63,831 nucleotides of DNA from a delta proteobacterium NaphS2 (GTDB lineage Bacteria > Desulfobacterota > DSM-4660 > Desulfatiglandales > Desulfatiglandaceae): the NCBI GenBank assembly GCA_000179315.1, contig ADZZ01000271.1, forward strand, positions 1 through 63,831. The letters run 5' to 3'. This document shows, one piece after another, positions 43,188 through 52,299 of the stretch (the first letter of the stretch is position 1; each line of letters opens with the position of its first letter). A model generated the notes under the pieces. It did no database searches and had not been told where the DNA came from. It worked only from the letters and a program-made list of their open reading frames with translations. The translations under genes and the position numbers were made by a program.

Positions 43188-43829
43188 TCAAGCAGCCATC
43201 TTCTGACGCAGTTGATAGGTTAAGACATCCATTGTAATCGTAAAATCCATATTTTCCACCAGACAGCAGTCAGGGGCGTTAATGCGGGCTGGAGCGAAGT
43301 TTAAAATGGCATTCACGTGTCCTTCCATAAAAAGATCCGCCACGCTCTGTGCCTGAGAAGCAGGGGTCGTAATAACGCCGATTTCAATGTTCAGATCCCG
43401 TATGGCGGTTTTTAGCTCTCTGATATCCCGAATTCTCATGCCGCCGGGGAGGGGAATCCCGATTCTGTCCAGGGAGTTATCAAAGGCCGCCACACACTTG
43501 AAACCCCTGAGGGCCAGATCCCTGTGCAGGAAAATAGCGCAGCCCATGTTGCCCATACCGGCGATGCCGAAATTCCAGTCGCGGTTAAGGGAGAGTATTT
43601 TTTTAATCTGGGCCTGAAGATCGATGACGTCGTAGCCCACTCCCCTGACGCCGAATTCTCCAAAATAACCGAGATCTTTTCTGACCTGCGCCGGATTAAT
43701 CTGGCATAACCACGCCAGCTTTTCGGAGGAAACCATCCGATACCCATCAAACTCGAGCAGTTCCAATTGCCGGTAATACATGGAAAGCCGGGTGATGGTT
43801 GCTTTTGGTATTTTTTTAGTTTTGATCAT
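43188..43829 (-). CDS. rex: Redox-sensing transcriptional repressor Rex
   Basis: This 213-residue protein has the Rex winged-helix N-terminus ([62 protein letters not shown]) and a Rossmann NAD(H)-binding domain ([13 protein letters not shown], about 88-101). Rex senses the NADH/NAD+ ratio and represses fermentative and energy-metabolism genes in anaerobes. It is the first gene of the minus-strand set rex, DUF1573, rnhA, zinc-ribbon. Its stop lies 41 bases before the DUF1573 start. Confidence 0.95.
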   Translation of the reverse strand: [213 protein letters not shown]

Positions 43830-44048
43830 TTATTCAGCCTTGATTCTACCAAACTGCGTATGTTGAGGCACTAACACGATATTGTAAAAAATGCAATTTT
43901 CTTATACTATAATGCAAACTTTAAAAAAGGCAAAAAAATATCAAAAAGAGCGGCGCTTTAGATAAAACATGGGCACGATCAAGAAGCAGCCAATGATAAA
44001 ATGCCTTACTATCGCCCGTCAAACCTGATTCGAAAGGGAAATGCCGAC

Positions 44049-44486
44049 ATGGATGAAACGGTTCGTTCCGCCATCATGGAGCAAGTAAGCCGGGAAGGCT
44101 ATGCGAAAAAAATGGGGTTGAGGCTGGTTGAAGTCTCCTCAGGTCACGCTGTTGTGGAGATGGTGCCTCAAAATGAGGATGAAAATTTTTTTGGGATGGT
44201 CCATGGGGGAGCCATTTTTGCCCTGATGGATGAAGCCTTTCAGATTTCGTGTAATTCACACGGCAGAGTGGCCCTTGCCCTTAATGTAAATGTGACGTAC
44301 CATGCGCCTGCACATTTTAATCGGCTGCTGAGGGCGGAATCCACGGAACGCCATCGTTCAAAGAAAACCGGCACCTATCAGATTACGGTTACAGATGAAA
44401 TGGGTACACTCATTGCCTCCTGTCAGGCCCTTGCCTATCGAAAAAAAGAGCCCCTGCCGTTTTTGGCGGACCCCTCGGCAACTTGA
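44049..44486 (+). CDS. Hotdog-fold thioesterase (PaaI-like)
   Basis: This 145-residue protein has the PaaI-type hotdog core: GHAVVEMVPQNEDENFFGMVHGGAIFALMDEAFQISCNSHG with catalytic Asp/Glu around MDEA, followed by ALNVNVTYHAPAH. Such enzymes hydrolyse acyl- or aryl-CoA thioesters. ATG 44049 lies after GAAAGGG; the open frame reaches back to 44001 without a better ribosome site. It is transcribed divergently from rex with a 219-base AT-rich gap. Confidence 0.88.
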   Translation: MDETVRSAIMEQVSREGYAKKMGLRLVEVSSGHAVVEMVPQNEDENFFGMVHGGAIFALMDEAFQISCNSHGRVALALNVNVTYHAPAHFNRLLRAESTERHRSKKTGTYQITVTDEMGTLIASCQALAYRKKEPLPFLADPSAT

Positions 44487-44495
44487 CGCATTCGT

Positions 44496-44524
44496 TTGAC
44501 AAGAAATACACATTTTCATATAAT
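44496..44524 (+). promoter_or_regulatory. Consensus sigma-70 promoter for hpt
   Basis: TTGACA (44496-44501) and TATAAT (44519-44524) match the consensus at all twelve positions with a 17-base spacer. Transcription should begin near 44531, which is downstream of the first in-frame ATG of the following gene (44527) and therefore decides its start. Confidence 0.8.
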
Positions 44525-44556
44525 TTATGGTTAAAATCAGTGAGGGGCACGGATTG

Positions 44557-45066
44557 GAAAAAGAGCTGTGTATTTCGAAGGAAAAGATTAGACAGCGTGT
44601 TGAGGCGCTTGCAAAGGAGATCAGTTCGGATTATGAAGGAAAAGAGCCCGTTTTGATCGGCATTTTGAATGGTGCTGTTTTTTTCTTTGCCGATCTGATG
44701 CGCGCCATCAATATCCCCACCAAAATGGACTTTGTCCGTGCGGCCAGCTATGGGTCAAGGACGAAGTCCAGCGGAAGGGTTCGTTTAACCAAGGACATTG
44801 AACTTCCCATTGAAGGAAAGCCGGTTATTTTAGTTGAAGACATCGTGGATTCCGGTCTGACCCTTTCGTACCTGATGGAAAAATTTTCTCAAAGAGGGGC
44901 CGCCTCTCTGAAAATCTGTGCGCTCATCGATAAACTGGAGCGAAAAGAAAAGGATGTTCATGTAGACTATTGTGGATTTCAGATTCAGGAAGGGTTTCTC
45001 GTGGGTTACGGTCTTGACTGTAATGAAGAGTATCGACATTTACCTGAAATCTATCGCTTGAAATAA
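44557..45066 (+). CDS. hpt: Hypoxanthine phosphoribosyltransferase
   Basis: This 169-residue enzyme salvages hypoxanthine/guanine with PRPP to IMP/GMP. Visible features are the ILNGAVFFFADLMR loop, the flexible loop VRAASYGSRTKSSG, and the PRPP-binding motif VILVEDIVDSGLTLSYL. An ATG at 44527 opens the frame earlier, but the consensus promoter at 44496-44524 would place the transcript start after it. TTG 44557, six bases after GAGGGG, gives the usual family length and N-terminus (LEKELCISKEKI). Confidence 0.93.
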   Translation, partial: EKELCISKEKIRQRVEALAKEISSDYEGKEPVLIGILNGAVFFFADLMRAINIPTKMDFVRAASYGSRTKSSGRVRLTKDIELPIEGKPVILVEDIVDSGLTLSYLMEKFSQRGAASLKICALIDKLERKEKDVHVDYCGFQIQEGFLVGYGLDCNEEYRHLPEIYRLK

Positions 45067-45114
45067 ACAATTCGAAAATGGGGTTGAGGGAAATTCATTT
45101 CGTGGGAGGGTATT

Positions 45115-46173
45115 ATGGTCATCCAGTGTGAAAGCTGCCAAACGGAGTTCAACCTTGATGCGTCTCTGATTAAGAAAGAGGGGACAAGCGTCAGGTGCTC
45201 CCGGTGTCACCACGTTTTTAAGGCATATCCTCCTTCGCCGGCGCTTCCGGACGATAAGGATGAACGCTCTGAAATTTCCGAAGACGCCGTCTCCAATGAC
45301 GATGAAAGAGCGGATGAAGTTGTTTCGGAAGAGGGGATCAAGCAAAAGGATGAAGATGATATCGCGGTGGAACTGGATTCTGACCTGGATTTGATTTACC
45401 ATGATGTTTTCAGTGGGGATGATCGCGATACGGTCCGTGAGAAGACTGGGTCAGAGGACGCGTTTGACGACCCGTTCAGAGGACCCGGGCGCGATGAAGA
45501 GGCGCCGGCTGAGGGCCCACCCGCGGTCTTTCCGGGCATGGACGCACCGGAACCGGGTCAAGATATTTTTGAAAGCAAAGAACCGCTAAAAAAGACGACA
45601 AAAGAGGCTGCCGAACGCGCACCCGATTCCCCAAAGAAATCTTCAAGACCGGTGCTTATCGTGATCCTTTTTGTCGTTTTGGGGGTTGCGGCCGCATACT
45701 ATGTTTGGAAAGCGGATTTGATGCCTCCGTCCATGCTTTCACTTTTGAATCCTTCCTCGGAAACAAAGAAAGCACCTGATTCAGGCGCGCGGCTCTTGCA
45801 GTTCGGATCAGTGAACGGCGCCTTTGTCGATACGGAAAATAGCGGGCCACTTTTCGTCATTCGCGGCATGGTTACCAATAAATATCCACAAATCCGGCGG
45901 TATATCAAGATCAAAGGAAGTATCCTCAACAACAAAGGTGTTGTGGTATTGTCAAAAACCGTTTATGCAGGGAACACCTTTAGCGAAGAAGAGCTCAAAA
46001 CACTTCCTCTAGATGAAATTATCAAAGCCGCGGATAACCGCGACGGCATGGCGGAACAGAACCTGAATGTGGCATCCGGCGCCAACATTCCCTTCATGGT
46101 TGTTTTCGCTGAACTCCCCAAAGATTTAAGTGAATTCACCGTGGAAGGGGTCAGCTCGTCGCCCGGGAGTTAA
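45115..46173 (+). CDS. MJ0042-type zinc-finger, DUF3426 membrane protein
   Basis: This 352-residue protein has an N-terminal zinc-ribbon (CESCQTEFNLD..RCSRCHHVFKAYP), a long acidic linker (about 40-170), one membrane helix (RPVLIVILFVVLGVAAAYYVW, about 180-200) and a periplasmic DUF3426 domain (about 230-350: FVIRGMVTNKYPQIRRYIKIKGSILNNKGVVVLSKTVYAGNTFS). Function is not known; such proteins are widespread in Deltaproteobacteria. The GTG of the next gene lies two bases after its stop. Confidence 0.85.
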   Translation: MVIQCESCQTEFNLDASLIKKEGTSVRCSRCHHVFKAYPPSPALPDDKDERSEISEDAVSNDDERADEVVSEEGIKQKDEDDIAVELDSDLDLIYHDVFSGDDRDTVREKTGSEDAFDDPFRGPGRDEEAPAEGPPAVFPGMDAPEPGQDIFESKEPLKKTTKEAAERAPDSPKKSSRPVLIVILFVVLGVAAAYYVWKADLMPPSMLSLLNPSSETKKAPDSGARLLQFGSVNGAFVDTENSGPLFVIRGMVTNKYPQIRRYIKIKGSILNNKGVVVLSKTVYAGNTFSEEELKTLPLDEIIKAADNRDGMAEQNLNVASGANIPFMVVFAELPKDLSEFTVEGVSSSPGS

Positions 46174-46175
46174 CC

Positions 46176-47213
46176 GTGAACGAGCATCCGGGTGACGATA
46201 GTGCCATCTCCAGTTCAGGCTTCCGGAGCATCTTTAGGGGCGTCGTCCTGCTGTCCCTGGTTCTTCTTTTAGGAACGGCAGGCTACATGGTCATTGAGGG
46301 GTGGCCCCTGCTTGAATCCTTCTACATGACGGTGATCACCATCACAACCGTTGGATACGGCGAAGTCGGGACGGTCTCCGAACCGGGGCGGGTTTTTACT
46401 GTGTTCCTCATTTTTGCCGGTATGGGGATTATGGCTTACACCCTTGGGATCGTCGCCCAGATCATGGTTGAATTTCAGGTGCGGGATCTTATCGGCAGGC
46501 GGAAATTGGGGTTGAAATTGAAGAACATTAAAGACCACTACATTTTGTGCGGTTACGGGCGGATCGGGGTCGTCATTGCACATGAACTGAAGAGCAATGG
46601 CATTCCCCTGTTGGTCATCGACCAGGATCCTCAGTCCAAGGAGAAACTGAGACAACAGGGAATCCCTTATATTATTGATGATGCCACCAGCGAGGAGGTG
46701 CTCATAGAAGCCGGTATCATGCGAGCAAAAGGGCTTGTGACGGTTGTTCTGTCCGATGCGGACAATCTGTTCATTACCATGACGGCCAGAGGGATGAACC
46801 CGGATCTTTTTATCCTGAGCCGGGCAGATCAGGAAGCCACGGAAAAAAAGCTCCTTCGCGCCGGGGCCAACAAGGTGGTGATGCCCTACCGCCTCGGAGG
46901 TCTTCGAATGGTTCACACAATTTTAAGGCCCGCTGTAACGGACTTTTTTGATTTTGCCATGCAGGACAAAAACATTGAGCTCAAGATGGAGGAATTGAAG
47001 GTCCTGGAGAAATCCAAGCTCAACGGGGTGCGTCTGATGGATTCGGGGATTCGCCAGGAAATGAACGTGATTATTGTGGCGATTCGAGACAAACAGGGCA
47101 ATATGAGTTTCAATCCGTCCTCCAAGGTTCCCATGGAAGCCGGCACCACACTGATCGCACTGGGCCCCATCGGCGATCTGGAAAAACTGGGACGTATTCT
47201 GGCAGGGAATTGA
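46176..47213 (+). CDS. Two-helix potassium channel with RCK (TrkA-N/TrkA-C) domains
   Basis: This 345-residue protein has two membrane helices flanking a K+ selectivity filter (TITTVGYGEVG, about 48-58), an RCK-N Rossmann domain (YILCGYGRIGVVIAHEL, about 122-138, NAD-binding) and an RCK-C domain at the end (GVRLMDSGIRQEMNVIIVAIRDKQGNM). It is of the Kch/MthK type: a ligand-gated potassium channel in the inner membrane. The start is GTG at 46176, two bases after the previous stop; no closer ATG fits the first helix. Confidence 0.93.
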   Translation: MNEHPGDDSAISSSGFRSIFRGVVLLSLVLLLGTAGYMVIEGWPLLESFYMTVITITTVGYGEVGTVSEPGRVFTVFLIFAGMGIMAYTLGIVAQIMVEFQVRDLIGRRKLGLKLKNIKDHYILCGYGRIGVVIAHELKSNGIPLLVIDQDPQSKEKLRQQGIPYIIDDATSEEVLIEAGIMRAKGLVTVVLSDADNLFITMTARGMNPDLFILSRADQEATEKKLLRAGANKVVMPYRLGGLRMVHTILRPAVTDFFDFAMQDKNIELKMEELKVLEKSKLNGVRLMDSGIRQEMNVIIVAIRDKQGNMSFNPSSKVPMEAGTTLIALGPIGDLEKLGRILAGN

Positions 47214-47214
47214 A

Positions 47215-48021
47215 TTAGACCTGTTGACGGTAGATCTCCTGGGCTTTCAGCAGCGCAGGGAGATCATCAATACCCATCACCTCGTGTTCATTTTTACAAA
47301 CAATGTAACCGATGCTGTGATTTTCAGGATGCAGGTGTTCCACCAGGTCCGTGATGAAGAACTCTTTTTGCTCCCTAAAAACGCCGTTGATTTCTTTTTG
47401 CACCACATGCGGTTTTGATGCAAGCACCGAAAGGGATGTCAGCAAGCTTTCCTTTTTTGCTGCGTAGATGCCCGAATTGCAGACGGACAGCATCGCCTGC
47501 TTTTCCTGTGAATAGTCTTTCCAGTATTTCCACTCGACGATCCTGCGAACCTGATTCCCCTCGATTTCAAGGACGCCGTATTGCTTCTTATTGCGGGGTA
47601 TAAACCCTAACACTACCAGGTCATGCTCATGGAGAGCGCCCAACAGTGCTGCATAGGTTTCGGGTCGTACAAAGGGGACATCCCCCATGGTGATGAGAAG
47701 GTTTTCGCAGTCTTGCTTTTCGAGGAAGGTGCGTGCTGCCAGCAAGGCGCCTCCGGTACCATTCAAAACGGGCTGTTCACAGTAAGTGATACTAAGGTGA
47801 TATGTCGCCGAAATAATATCTTCTTTTCGATGTTTGACGATCACCGCCATGGGACCCGGCGGCAGGTTATCGATGATATGAAGAAGTATTGGCCGGGTAC
47901 CCGAATAGGGGGAAGCCTCCGGAATGAGCGGCAGAAGGGTTTTGCTCCCCGCATAATCTTTCATGCGGCTGCCCCGGCCGGCCGCCAGAATAATGGATGC
48001 TGTTTTTTTGATTGTTTCCAT
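47215..48021 (-). CDS. Sugar-nucleotidyltransferase-like protein (GlmU/RfbA N-terminal fold)
   Basis: This 268-residue protein has the NTP-transferase signature SIILAAGRGSRMKDYAGSKTLLPLIP (about 9-34), the nucleotide-binding TYCEQPVLNGTGGALLAARTFL and the metal-binding Asp in LLITMGDVPFV. There is no C-terminal left-handed helix acyltransferase domain, so it is a stand-alone nucleotidyltransferase; the sugar or other substrate is unknown. It runs convergent to the potassium channel gene, with a one-base gap between stop codons. Confidence 0.87.
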   Translation of the reverse strand: METIKKTASIILAAGRGSRMKDYAGSKTLLPLIPEASPYSGTRPILLHIIDNLPPGPMAVIVKHRKEDIISATYHLSITYCEQPVLNGTGGALLAARTFLEKQDCENLLITMGDVPFVRPETYAALLGALHEHDLVVLGFIPRNKKQYGVLEIEGNQVRRIVEWKYWKDYSQEKQAMLSVCNSGIYAAKKESLLTSLSVLASKPHVVQKEINGVFREQKEFFITDLVEHLHPENHSIGYIVCKNEHEVMGIDDLPALLKAQEIYRQQV

Positions 48022-48156
48022 GGTTGTTCTGAAAGATAGAGAATCGGCTTTTTCAGGTCAAGGGAAATTGAACGCCATTGATATGAGCTTCGTTTTTTTT
48101 GTTGACCTGAAGGCCTAAAAGGGTAAGAATGCCGCAGTGAAGGAAAAGGAACGTTT

Positions 48157-49602
48157 TTAACCTTTGATGACGCCCAGCGGTTTCAGCCTGGCAACCTTGC
48201 GAGCCAATCCGGCTTGATGAACTACCTCAACGACCTGGGAGATGTCTTTATAGGCTTCCGGCATTTCCTCTTTAAGGGTCTTTTTGCCCCTGGACTGAAC
48301 AAAAACGCCACTATCCTCCATTTCACGATGGATCGACCGGCTTTTGGCTTTTTTGATTGCCTGCGATCGGCTGAGGGCCCTGCCGGCACCGTGACAGCAG
48401 GAGCCGAAGCTCTGTTCCATGGCGGCTTCGGCACCTGCCAGTACGTAGGAAAAGGTGCCCATGTCTCCGGGAATCAAAACGGGCTGACCGGTGGAACGGT
48501 ATACATCAGGGAGCAGTGGGTGTCCCGGCGGGAGGGCGCGGGTAGCGCCTTTTCGATGAACGCACAATGTTACCGGTTTTCCATTCACTGTGTGGGATTC
48601 CGTCTTGGCAATATTGTGGCAGACGTCGTACAGAAGGCTCATGCCCAGCGCATCGGGTGTGGTGGCAAGGATTTTAAGCAGAATCTCCCGTGTCCAGTGC
48701 ATGAGTATCTGCCGGTTTGCCCAAGCGTAATTGGCTGCACAGGCCATGGCCGCCAGGTAGCGCTTGGCAAGGCCGGATTTCAGGGAAGCGCAAGCCAATT
48801 GTCTGTCGGGAAGGGAGAACGGCTGACCTCCGGCGGCGATTTTTCGGTTCATTTCTTTCAAAAAATCATCGCATATTTGGTGTCCGAATCCCCTGGAACC
48901 GGTGTGAATAAAAATGGTTATTTGATCTTCAAACAAGTTGAAACGTATGGCTTTTTCACGATCATAAATTTTGTCAACCCGTTGGATTTCCAGAAAATGA
49001 TTGCCTGACCCGAGTGTGCCCAGTTGGTTCAGACCCCGCCGGACAGCCCGTTCACTCAAGACGGAGGGGTCGGCCCCCGGCAGCACGCCCCGATCTTCTG
49101 TTTTTTCGAGATCACGCGCTGTACCGTAACCCTGTTTAACTGCCCAGGCCGCGCCACGGACGGCCACGTCTCTCTGTTTTGATTTGCTGAGACGAAGCAT
49201 CCCCGTGGATCCAACGCCGGCTGGAATGCCTTTAAACAAGGCATAAACCATATCTCTGATATGGGGCTGTATGTCATCCGCTTTCAGGCGGGTGGTCATG
49301 AGACGGCATCCGCAGTTGATGTCATAGCCAACGCCGCCGGGACTGACGATGCCCTCATCCGGATCAAAAGCCGCCACGCCGCCGATGGGAAAACCGTATC
49401 CCCAGTGGATATCCGGCATGGCGAGGGAGTGGCCCACGATTCCGGGCAGGGTGGCTACATTTCTGACCTGTTCCAGGCTCTGGTCTTTCTCGATGGACCG
49501 CATCATTATTTCGTTTGCAAAGACCATTCCCGGTACCCGCATGTCGCCGTCTCTGGGGATGAGCCAGCGGCAGGAGTCAATTTTTTTCGGTGTTAATGTC
49601 AT
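48157..49602 (-). CDS. rtcB: RNA-splicing ligase RtcB
   Basis: This 481-residue enzyme joins 2',3'-cyclic phosphate RNA ends to 5'-OH ends using GTP and Mn2+. Visible motifs are GVGYDINCGCRL (metal-binding Cys), GSGNHFLEIQ, HTGSRGFGHQICDDF, and the guanylylated His region CCHGAGRALSRSQA. I start at ATG 49602; an upstream in-frame TTG at 49617 gives five extra residues. It is followed on the minus strand by no other gene and is preceded by archease, its activating partner. Confidence 0.95.
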   Translation of the reverse strand: MTLTPKKIDSCRWLIPRDGDMRVPGMVFANEIMMRSIEKDQSLEQVRNVATLPGIVGHSLAMPDIHWGYGFPIGGVAAFDPDEGIVSPGGVGYDINCGCRLMTTRLKADDIQPHIRDMVYALFKGIPAGVGSTGMLRLSKSKQRDVAVRGAAWAVKQGYGTARDLEKTEDRGVLPGADPSVLSERAVRRGLNQLGTLGSGNHFLEIQRVDKIYDREKAIRFNLFEDQITIFIHTGSRGFGHQICDDFLKEMNRKIAAGGQPFSLPDRQLACASLKSGLAKRYLAAMACAANYAWANRQILMHWTREILLKILATTPDALGMSLLYDVCHNIAKTESHTVNGKPVTLCVHRKGATRALPPGHPLLPDVYRSTGQPVLIPGDMGTFSYVLAGAEAAMEQSFGSCCHGAGRALSRSQAIKKAKSRSIHREMEDSGVFVQSRGKKTLKEEMPEAYKDISQVVEVVHQAGLARKVARLKPLGVIKG

Positions 49603-49672
49603 GGTATATAACGCCAACCTATTTGTATTTCATTCACTGGATCGGGCATACGCCGGTCCTTCAAAAATGCCG

Positions 49673-50140
49673 TCAAAGATCAAATATGATTCTGGCCTTC
49701 CACGCCCCCGCGTTGTCGTGAAGGACCTCAATCTGGTGGTACGTGACGGCCTTAATTTCGGTCAGGTGTTCTTGCATGATCGATGAGAAAGGGATCGTTT
49801 CAATTTGTGCATCAAGATGAACGGATGTGATGTCATGTATTTTGGTTTCAATAACCCATTGGCCCTCCCCTTCGAAAAAATAAAGGATTTCGCCCAGCCA
49901 GTGAACCATCAGATCAGGGAGATCAGATGCTTCCACGGAAATGTTACGGATTATGCCCGTTTGTTCGGGTTGAAAATCCATCATGATTTGCAGCATGGCA
50001 TGGGCCGCGTTTTGGAACAAACTTTTCAGATCTGCTCCGTTCACCAAAATTCCAAGGTCGGCGGTATGATCCAGAACTTCAAATGTTTTTTCTTTCAAAC
50101 CCATTACAAAAACTGTAGGTGTTTGAATGTCTTTTGTCAA
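49673..50140 (-). CDS. Archease, RtcB-activating protein
   Basis: This 155-residue protein has the archease pattern (FEVLDHTADLGILVNGADLKSLFQNAAHAMLQIM, then SDLPDLMVHWLGEILYFFEGEG and AVTYHQIEVLHDNAGAWKARIIFDL). Archease promotes guanylylation and multiple turnover of RtcB. ATG 50140 gives twelve more residues than the usual N-terminus; an in-frame ATG at 50104 may be the true start. It is 70 bases upstream of rtcB in the same direction. Confidence 0.92.
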   Translation of the reverse strand: MTKDIQTPTVFVMGLKEKTFEVLDHTADLGILVNGADLKSLFQNAAHAMLQIMMDFQPEQTGIIRNISVEASDLPDLMVHWLGEILYFFEGEGQWVIETKIHDITSVHLDAQIETIPFSSIMQEHLTEIKAVTYHQIEVLHDNAGAWKARIIFDL

Positions 50141-50182
50141 TTGTTTGTACCCGGTTAAACAGGGTCTTATGGAGGAATACTG

Positions 50183-50464
50183 ATGTTTTGTGCTTTTTGC
50201 GGGACGGAGATCGAACTGGAAGACAAGGTCATGCGAAATGACACATGTCCCCAGTGTACAAGGGATTTAAGGTGCTGCAAACAGTGCCAGTTCTTTGACC
50301 AGCATGCCTATAACGAATGCAAGGAAGTGATGGCGGAGCGGATTACGGACAAAGAGCGCGCCAATTTCTGTGGATATTACAGGCCGAGAGGGACGCCCGC
50401 CGAAAAAGGGGGCAGAAATGGGGATGCAAGGGCGGCTCTGGAGGCCCTTTTTAAAAAGAAGTAA
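50183..50464 (+). CDS. Small multi-cysteine zinc-ribbon protein
   Basis: This 93-residue protein has an N-terminal ribbon (FCAFCGTEIELEDKVMRNDTCPQC), a second cysteine cluster (LRCCKQCQFFDQHAYNEC) and a fifth Cys in the FCGYYRP segment. The latter half resembles small proteins common in Deltaproteobacteria without assigned function. It is divergent from archease with a 42-base gap that must hold both promoters. Confidence 0.75.
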   Translation: MFCAFCGTEIELEDKVMRNDTCPQCTRDLRCCKQCQFFDQHAYNECKEVMAERITDKERANFCGYYRPRGTPAEKGGRNGDARAALEALFKKK

Positions 50465-50541
50465 TCCTAAACCGGCGGATATCGCTCATGTTTTGCCGAG
50501 GCCCTAAGAACCGGGAAGATTCCGTCTCGGATGGAGGCTGA

Positions 50542-51891
50542 TCATCCCCGTCCGGGGGGAAGCAGCCTTTTCCAAAGCATTTTTGAGGCAGCGGACCATG
50601 GCGGGCATGTTTGACCCTTTCCGGTTGAAAAAACAGCGAAACAGCAGGGGCCAAGCTGGCTTTCTATATATCCGGCTCGCGTTCTGATGCCACGCAGAGA
50701 GCCCGTTTTGTACCGCACGTCGTTTTGGCTTTTGAGAAGATCTTTGTACGGTTTGAATTTTTCCAGTATGGCCAGCATGTCGTAGGCGGAGAGATGATTC
50801 TTTCTCGACAAGCCTGAACCTTCAACGATCTTATAATGCGTAAGACCCAGCTCCCTTTTGATGTAGGCCCGGGTAGCGCGGACGCCTTTGTCCAGTGTGC
50901 CCGGTGGTCCGTAAACGGCCGCGCCCAGCGCCACAAAAATCTGGTTGGCCATGAAATTGCTTGAAGCGTGGAGCATTTTCCGGACAACGGTTTTCATGGG
51001 AAAAAGGGATTGGTAGGTGAAAATAAGGGTGTCTTTTCGGGAAACCGATCCAAATTGGATTTTTCCCGTTACTTGGGCCCCTCTTTTCTTGAGCAGGCAT
51101 CGCAGCAATTCTCCCACATAGAGGGCGGCGACTTTTGAGTCATGGGTAAAGGTGCGTCTTCCGCTCCTGAGTCCCTGGGAGCGAATCTGCCGGATCATGA
51201 ATGGGATCATGGGTGTCTGACGCTCGGTGGAGTAGAAACCGCCGTTTTTTCCCGTTCGGAAGGCCACGGTGTTGAAATTCGCGCAAAGTGCACCAATGGG
51301 TGCGTCATAGGGATTTGTGGTGTTATCGCATCCGGGTACGTGAATTTCCCGTTCAAAATAAGTGTCGTCCAAAATAATGTTACGAAAAGGTTCCCCATTT
51401 CCTGCCAGAATTTCAGCGATCTGGGTCAGGGCTTCCGAGACCAAAAGCGGATCCCCATAGCCTTTGATTTTCAGGTTGCCGCTCTTATCCTTGTAGAATT
51501 CAGTCGTGAAGCGATAAGACGTGCCGAAATGGTCGAGTGCCGCCAAAGACGTCAGTATCTTGAGGGTTGATGCAGGAACCCGCTGTTTGTCGGCGTTCTT
51601 TTCAAAAAGCACCTTCCCTTGAGGCGTTGCAAGCAGGAAGGAATCGGTGGTTTTGATCTGCTGATTGCAGGGCAGCCATTTTTTTGCTTTTGCCCCGTGC
51701 GGATAAAAGAGAATTAAAATCTGGCACAAGAAGAAGGCGCACGACAGCGACACCCACTTTTTGAGAACCCGCTTTTTGATGGGTATCGGGTTCGCCACAA
51801 GGCTTTGAGGGATGTTTAGCTGTTCTCCACGCACATTGGTATGAACGGTGAGTTTTAAAGTCTGCTTTGTTGATCGATTGATTGATGTCAA
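50542..51891 (-). CDS. dacB: D-alanyl-D-alanine carboxypeptidase/endopeptidase (PBP4 family, S13)
   Basis: This 449-residue penicillin-binding protein trims peptidoglycan in the periplasm. Its active-site motifs are SxxK (PASTLKILTSLAAL), SxN (HASSNFMANQIF) and KTG (RYKTGSLRGI). The N-terminal region contains a hydrophobic segment (VSLSCAFFLCQILILFYPHGAKA, about 48-70) as signal/anchor, with a long basic head before it; a later in-frame start would bring this head closer to normal length. It overlaps the small upstream gene by four bases. Confidence 0.9.
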   Translation of the reverse strand: MTSINRSTKQTLKLTVHTNVRGEQLNIPQSLVANPIPIKKRVLKKWVSLSCAFFLCQILILFYPHGAKAKKWLPCNQQIKTTDSFLLATPQGKVLFEKNADKQRVPASTLKILTSLAALDHFGTSYRFTTEFYKDKSGNLKIKGYGDPLLVSEALTQIAEILAGNGEPFRNIILDDTYFEREIHVPGCDNTTNPYDAPIGALCANFNTVAFRTGKNGGFYSTERQTPMIPFMIRQIRSQGLRSGRRTFTHDSKVAALYVGELLRCLLKKRGAQVTGKIQFGSVSRKDTLIFTYQSLFPMKTVVRKMLHASSNFMANQIFVALGAAVYGPPGTLDKGVRATRAYIKRELGLTHYKIVEGSGLSRKNHLSAYDMLAILEKFKPYKDLLKSQNDVRYKTGSLRGIRTRAGYIESQLGPCCFAVFSTGKGQTCPPWSAASKMLWKRLLPPGRG

Positions 51892-52208
51892 GGCGTTGGG
51901 AGCTCTTGTTCAAGTTGATGTTTAAGAAATGCAATCTTGTCGGCAACGGATTTTCGTTTTTCAATAAAAAGGTGATATTCGCCGTTTAAGGCGCACAGGC
52001 CGCTTTTAAGCATTAAACCGGCAGCTTCCAGACGATCGTAATGAATTTGTATCCCCCTTGCCGAAGCGGCATCCTCCAGTGCTGCCAGTTCGCGCAGCAG
52101 AAGGGGTGAAGGGGCCTTTCCCTTTTTCCCTCTTTTCATGGCCGATTTGTCTTGTTCAAACGATGCATGACATTCAGGGTCCGATAACTTGACCTTTCTT
52201 TTCATCAT
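51888..52208 (-). CDS. Small basic protein of unknown function upstream of dacB
   Basis: This 106-residue protein is rich in Lys/Arg and helical (SPLLLRELAALEDAASARGIQIHYDRLEAAGLMLKSGLCALNGEYHLFIEKRKSVADKIAFLKHQL). No signal peptide or known domain is visible. Its end overlaps the start of dacB by four bases (ATGA), so the two are translationally coupled. Divergent from the MoxR gene. Confidence 0.68.
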   Translation of the reverse strand: MMKRKVKLSDPECHASFEQDKSAMKRGKKGKAPSPLLLRELAALEDAASARGIQIHYDRLEAAGLMLKSGLCALNGEYHLFIEKRKSVADKIAFLKHQLEQELPTP

Positions 52209-52299
52209 AGAGTATAGCTGTTTTCAAATCAAGGATCTGTTTTAATATTGGCATTACCCAAGAGACTTGTTCGGAAATGCTATGAAAGGAGGCATTCAT

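Noticed and set aside
43881-43897. Possible Rex operator ATTGTAAAAAATGCAAT upstream of rex
   Set aside because: Half-sites are only partly symmetric and do not match the usual TTGTGAA/TTCACAA pattern well enough to call.
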